A stretch of 8,271 bases of DNA from an uncultured Lentisphaeria bacterium (GTDB lineage Bacteria; Verrucomicrobiota; Lentisphaeria; JABSQK01; CAJWLW01), in the NCBI GenBank assembly GCA_913042885.1, contig CAJWLW010000218.1, positions 1-8,271 on the forward strand, written 5' to 3'. This document shows positions 5,777 through 8,271 of this stretch, piece by piece. The notes under the pieces are model-generated. The model was not told the DNA's origin. It made no database searches and saw only the letters and a program-made list of their open reading frames with translations. A program made the translations under genes and the position numbers. The stretch's first letter is position 1. Every line of letters begins with the position of its first letter.

Positions 5777-7966
5777 TTAGCTTGTCGAGACCCTCCGATA
5801 CGAAAACAGCTTAGCCGAGCTGCGGCCGAGATCAACTTCGAACCCGTTTCCAACAAGCTGCTTTCCGGCAACCGTCGTTTCCCTTCCGTCGGAGAGATTC
5901 GCGAAAAGGTAGGTCGCTGCCGCGTCAATCGCACGCAGCGGCAACGCTTGCCGGTCTCGATTTCCCGCCCAACGAAAGACGAACACGATACCGCATTCGG
6001 CGCCATCGCAGAACTGGCACGCATCCCAATCCTCAACCGACTGCGGCTGCGGCAAAAGACGGTAGTATTCGCGCACCAATAAATGTCGGATGTTCTTGTA
6101 CACAGTCACCCAGTGTTTTGCTCGTTCGGTTGTCTCGGGCGGCCATTCCGCGAGGCGCCCATGAAAAAACAACCCGCCAGCCAGGCGACTGATAAATGAC
6201 AAATCCGTGAAGCCCGCATCGAGATTGCCACGCGCGGCGCCACCTTTAATCGGACCTATCGAAGAGCCCAGGTAGTTGCCCGGGAGAAAGGTGTTGCCGC
6301 CGAGCTGTGTCATCTGATACAAATGGGGATCGTTCATCTGGTCGCTGCACCAGCAGGCCCGGGTCCGCGCCAACGTACCAAAGTCGATTCGCCTGCCGCC
6401 GCCGCAGCAGTTCTCGAGTATCAGGTTCGGATACTTACTGGTTATCGTCTCCCAGACACGGTAGAGCCCATCCAGGTAGGTAAACTGGACCTTGCCCGTC
6501 GGATCCACTAAACGCCACGTCAGCACGCGACCGGAATTGGTCGCCCAGATGTCCCGCGTATTGCAGTCCCAACGGATGTAACTCAACTGATAGCGCTCGA
6601 TGAAGTCGCCCAGGAATTCGATGAGATAGTCGCAGGCTGCCGGCATACTGAAATTATAAAGGTACCGCTCGACCGGGGTTTTTCCGCCGACCATATCCAC
6701 GAAGTTCATACCACCTGTAACCGGGGTCTGAGGCACATCTGGAGAATAGTAGAAAAACTCGGGGTGCTCACGGGCCATCAGGGTCCCGGGGACGGCGTAT
6801 TCCGGATCGAAATAAAGTCCGAATCCCATGCCCTTGTCTCGGATGTGCTGAGATATCGGCTCCAGGCCGTCGGGAAATTTTTCGCGATCGGCCTCCCAGT
6901 TGCCAACGCCTTTGGGAAAATCCCCCGGATACCATGCAGCGTCGATGATAAATGTCTCGACACCCAGCTCCGCCGCACAGTCGATCTGTGGCAACACATC
7001 CGCATCGGTGTACGGCGCATCGATGCCGGGCCAGATGGTGTAGGCCACCCGGGGAAGCATGGGGCTGTCCTGGTAATACGGAATCACGCGCTGGTGGATG
7101 TAACGGCGGCAGGCATTCGAGCCGGCCTCGAACCCATTTTCGAAAAAGCCGATGTGCACCGCGGGCAGCTCAATTGCCTCACCGCTGTCGAGTGTCAGGT
7201 CCTGTATCTCAATGCCACCCGACAGTTCAAGACAGCTGCCGTCCGGTTCAACCGCAACGTGCATGCACCACGTGGCCGACCATTCCATACCGATGAAAAA
7301 CCCAGGGCTCCCCGTATCGATCCCCGCTTTTACCATGATGATCGGCAAATCAAAATTGGACGAACGCCCGTAGCGTATCCCGATATTCGCCCACACATCA
7401 AATGTCTCGACGGCCGGAAACCAGATGCGGCGTCCATGTGCGACGGCATGGCGGCGGATGAAAAATGTCTCCCTGGCCGGATATCCGTTAGACATGGCAC
7501 CGCCGGTGGCACTCATCACCTCGGCCGCTTCATCGATGTCGGCGACCTTCAAGGCGATCGGGGAAAGTTCTTGAAAGGGCCGCGACACCTTGGTCGACAG
7601 GTTGGTGATCCGCGTCTGATAGACGGCGGCGTGATGGTCGGCAATGACGTTGACTGTGCAACTGGCTTCGAGAGCCTCGTCCGCGGAACGGTAGCGCAGC
7701 ACCCACTGGTCCGGACCGACGTCGGTGACATCGGTGAATTGCCAGGCGCCAGGATTCTCGTCTTGCCTGACAGCAAATCCGCTTCCCCCGATTAACCGGG
7801 ATCGCAGTGAGTCCGGTGCAACTACTGACAGCGCTGCGGTCACGCTGTCGACTCTCGGGGTTTTATGGCTTGTTGTCATGTCTTCGCTTTCAGTGCCCAG
7901 CGTTGTTCCCGGAAAAATGCGCCAGCATCGCCAGCTGGTGTGCTCCACACCGGCGAGAGACTTCAT
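5777..7966 (-). CDS. GH36 family alpha-galactosidase
   Basis: The 729-residue length is usual for GH36. Residues about 40-300 form the N-terminal beta-sandwich, about 305-640 the TIM barrel, and the rest the C-terminal beta domain. Barrel motifs are IDAAWYPGDF (341-350), GNWEADREKFPDGL (355-368), GLYFDPE (383-389), YIRWDCN (463-469) with nucleophile Asp467, ENCCGGGRRIDFG (518-530), and WCSDQMNDP (539-547) with acid/base Asp542. The family normally cleaves terminal alpha-galactosides with retention. Several motifs depart from the textbook form (DAAW for DDGW, GNW for GDW, FDPE for FEPE), so the sugar may differ slightly from galactose. There is no signal peptide, so it is cytoplasmic. The ATG at 7966 overlaps the preceding stop by one base (TAATG), suggesting translational coupling. 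A second ATG at 7879 (residue 30, MTTSHKTP) precedes the recognisable domain and cannot be excluded as the true start; neither has an ideal Shine-Dalgarno. Confidence 0.93.
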   Translation of the reverse strand: MKSLAGVEHTSWRCWRIFPGTTLGTESEDMTTSHKTPRVDSVTAALSVVAPDSLRSRLIGGSGFAVRQDENPGAWQFTDVTDVGPDQWVLRYRSADEALEASCTVNVIADHHAAVYQTRITNLSTKVSRPFQELSPIALKVADIDEAAEVMSATGGAMSNGYPARETFFIRRHAVAHGRRIWFPAVETFDVWANIGIRYGRSSNFDLPIIMVKAGIDTGSPGFFIGMEWSATWCMHVAVEPDGSCLELSGGIEIQDLTLDSGEAIELPAVHIGFFENGFEAGSNACRRYIHQRVIPYYQDSPMLPRVAYTIWPGIDAPYTDADVLPQIDCAAELGVETFIIDAAWYPGDFPKGVGNWEADREKFPDGLEPISQHIRDKGMGFGLYFDPEYAVPGTLMAREHPEFFYYSPDVPQTPVTGGMNFVDMVGGKTPVERYLYNFSMPAACDYLIEFLGDFIERYQLSYIRWDCNTRDIWATNSGRVLTWRLVDPTGKVQFTYLDGLYRVWETITSKYPNLILENCCGGGRRIDFGTLARTRACWCSDQMNDPHLYQMTQLGGNTFLPGNYLGSSIGPIKGGAARGNLDAGFTDLSFISRLAGGLFFHGRLAEWPPETTERAKHWVTVYKNIRHLLVREYYRLLPQPQSVEDWDACQFCDGAECGIVFVFRWAGNRDRQALPLRAIDAAATYLFANLSDGRETTVAGKQLVGNGFEVDLGRSSAKLFSYRRVSTS

Positions 7967-8271
7967 TACTTCAATTGTAACCCCTTCAATGAATCCAGCA
8001 ACTCGGTAAAGACGCCGTTCACATCGCGGGCGTCACATCCGTCCATTGCCTGCCTGAGGCGTTCACTGTCACGGGTCTGCATTGCGACTTGCTCCAGTAC
8101 CGGTCGGATCAGAGTTCTGAACGGTCCGCGGAACCGGTCGGTGTACCCGTGCTGCTGTGCCCAGGCCGCAAGCGTCATCACCATTTCCTGTAATTCGGTA
8201 GCGAAGCTGTCGTTCCCTGCGAGTCGGTCACGAAGTTTCAGGATGGCAATCTTCAATTTGATCTGTGCCAC
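7966..8271 (-). CDS. Hypothetical helical protein, likely the C-terminal part of a gene entering from the right
   Basis: The frame is open from the right edge to a TAA at 7968-7966, giving 101 residues. The codon at the very edge is GTG, so either the gene starts there or, more likely, it continues outside the window. The visible part is rich in Leu, Ala, Arg and charged residues and is predicted by eye to be mostly alpha-helical, with amphipathic stretches such as KIAILKLRDRL near the start and FTELLDSLKGLQLK at the end. It has no signal, membrane segment or motif I recognise. The TAATG overlap with the GH36 gene places it in the same operon and suggests tied translation. It could be a helical C-terminal domain of a larger carbohydrate enzyme or a small separate protein. 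No function is assigned. Confidence 0.6.
   Translation of the reverse strand: MAQIKLKIAILKLRDRLAGNDSFATELQEMVMTLAAWAQQHGYTDRFRGPFRTLIRPVLEQVAMQTRDSERLRQAMDGCDARDVNGVFTELLDSLKGLQLK

Noticed and set aside
5707..6036. N-terminal extension of the multidomain enzyme to an ATG at 6036
   Set aside because: The added 110 residues overlap the 3' end of the GH36 gene in another frame, are Arg/Ser-rich and look like out-of-frame translation. The ATG at 5706 lies just after the GH36 gene and begins the recognisable domain.
6764..7795. Plus-strand open frame of 343 codons
   Set aside because: It is antisense to the GH36 gene, whose catalytic motifs on the minus strand are unambiguous.

Overview
The window is a compact run of co-directional genes, all on the minus strand, and reads as one carbohydrate-catabolic operon. 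In transcription order (right to left) it holds: the C-terminal part, or all, of a small helical protein of unknown function (8271-7966); a GH36-type alpha-galactosidase (7966-5777); a 977-residue multidomain protein that looks like an uncharacterised glycoside hydrolase with a GH20/GH67-type N-terminal domain and a CBM9-like C-terminal domain (5706-2773); a Gfo/Idh/MocA NAD(P)-dependent oxidoreductase (2691-1519); and a GH42-like glycoside hydrolase that runs off the left edge (1458-1). The last gene has no stop codon inside the window; I translated it by hand in the minus-strand frame and found 486 uninterrupted codons.

Gene spacing is tight: a 1-base TAATG overlap, then gaps of 70, 81 and 60 bases. 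I see no convincing promoter or strong intrinsic terminator between genes, so polycistronic transcription from a promoter right of the window is most likely. Small stem-loops sit at the stop codons of the second and third genes. Two starts have good Shine-Dalgarno sequences (GAGGA before the oxidoreductase, GAGGGGG before the GH42-like gene). The large multidomain gene has none that I can see.

No protein whose N-terminus is visible carries an obvious signal peptide, so the proteins appear cytoplasmic. The inferred job is intracellular breakdown of an imported oligosaccharide or glycoside that carries alpha-galactosyl-type and other sugar residues, with an oxidoreductase acting on a sugar or sugar derivative, possibly as an oxidation step that primes glycosidic cleavage. 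The substrate cannot be read from the sequence.

The organism is a moderately GC-rich bacterium. The mix of a divergent non-secreted GH36 enzyme, a cysteine-rich Gfo/Idh protein, a GH42-like protein with a CxCxxC motif and a CBM9-like domain on a large enzyme is the kind of set common in the Planctomycetota/Verrucomicrobiota/Lentisphaerota group and similar heterotrophs. That assignment is inference only. There are no rRNA or tRNA genes, mobile elements or CRISPR arrays.
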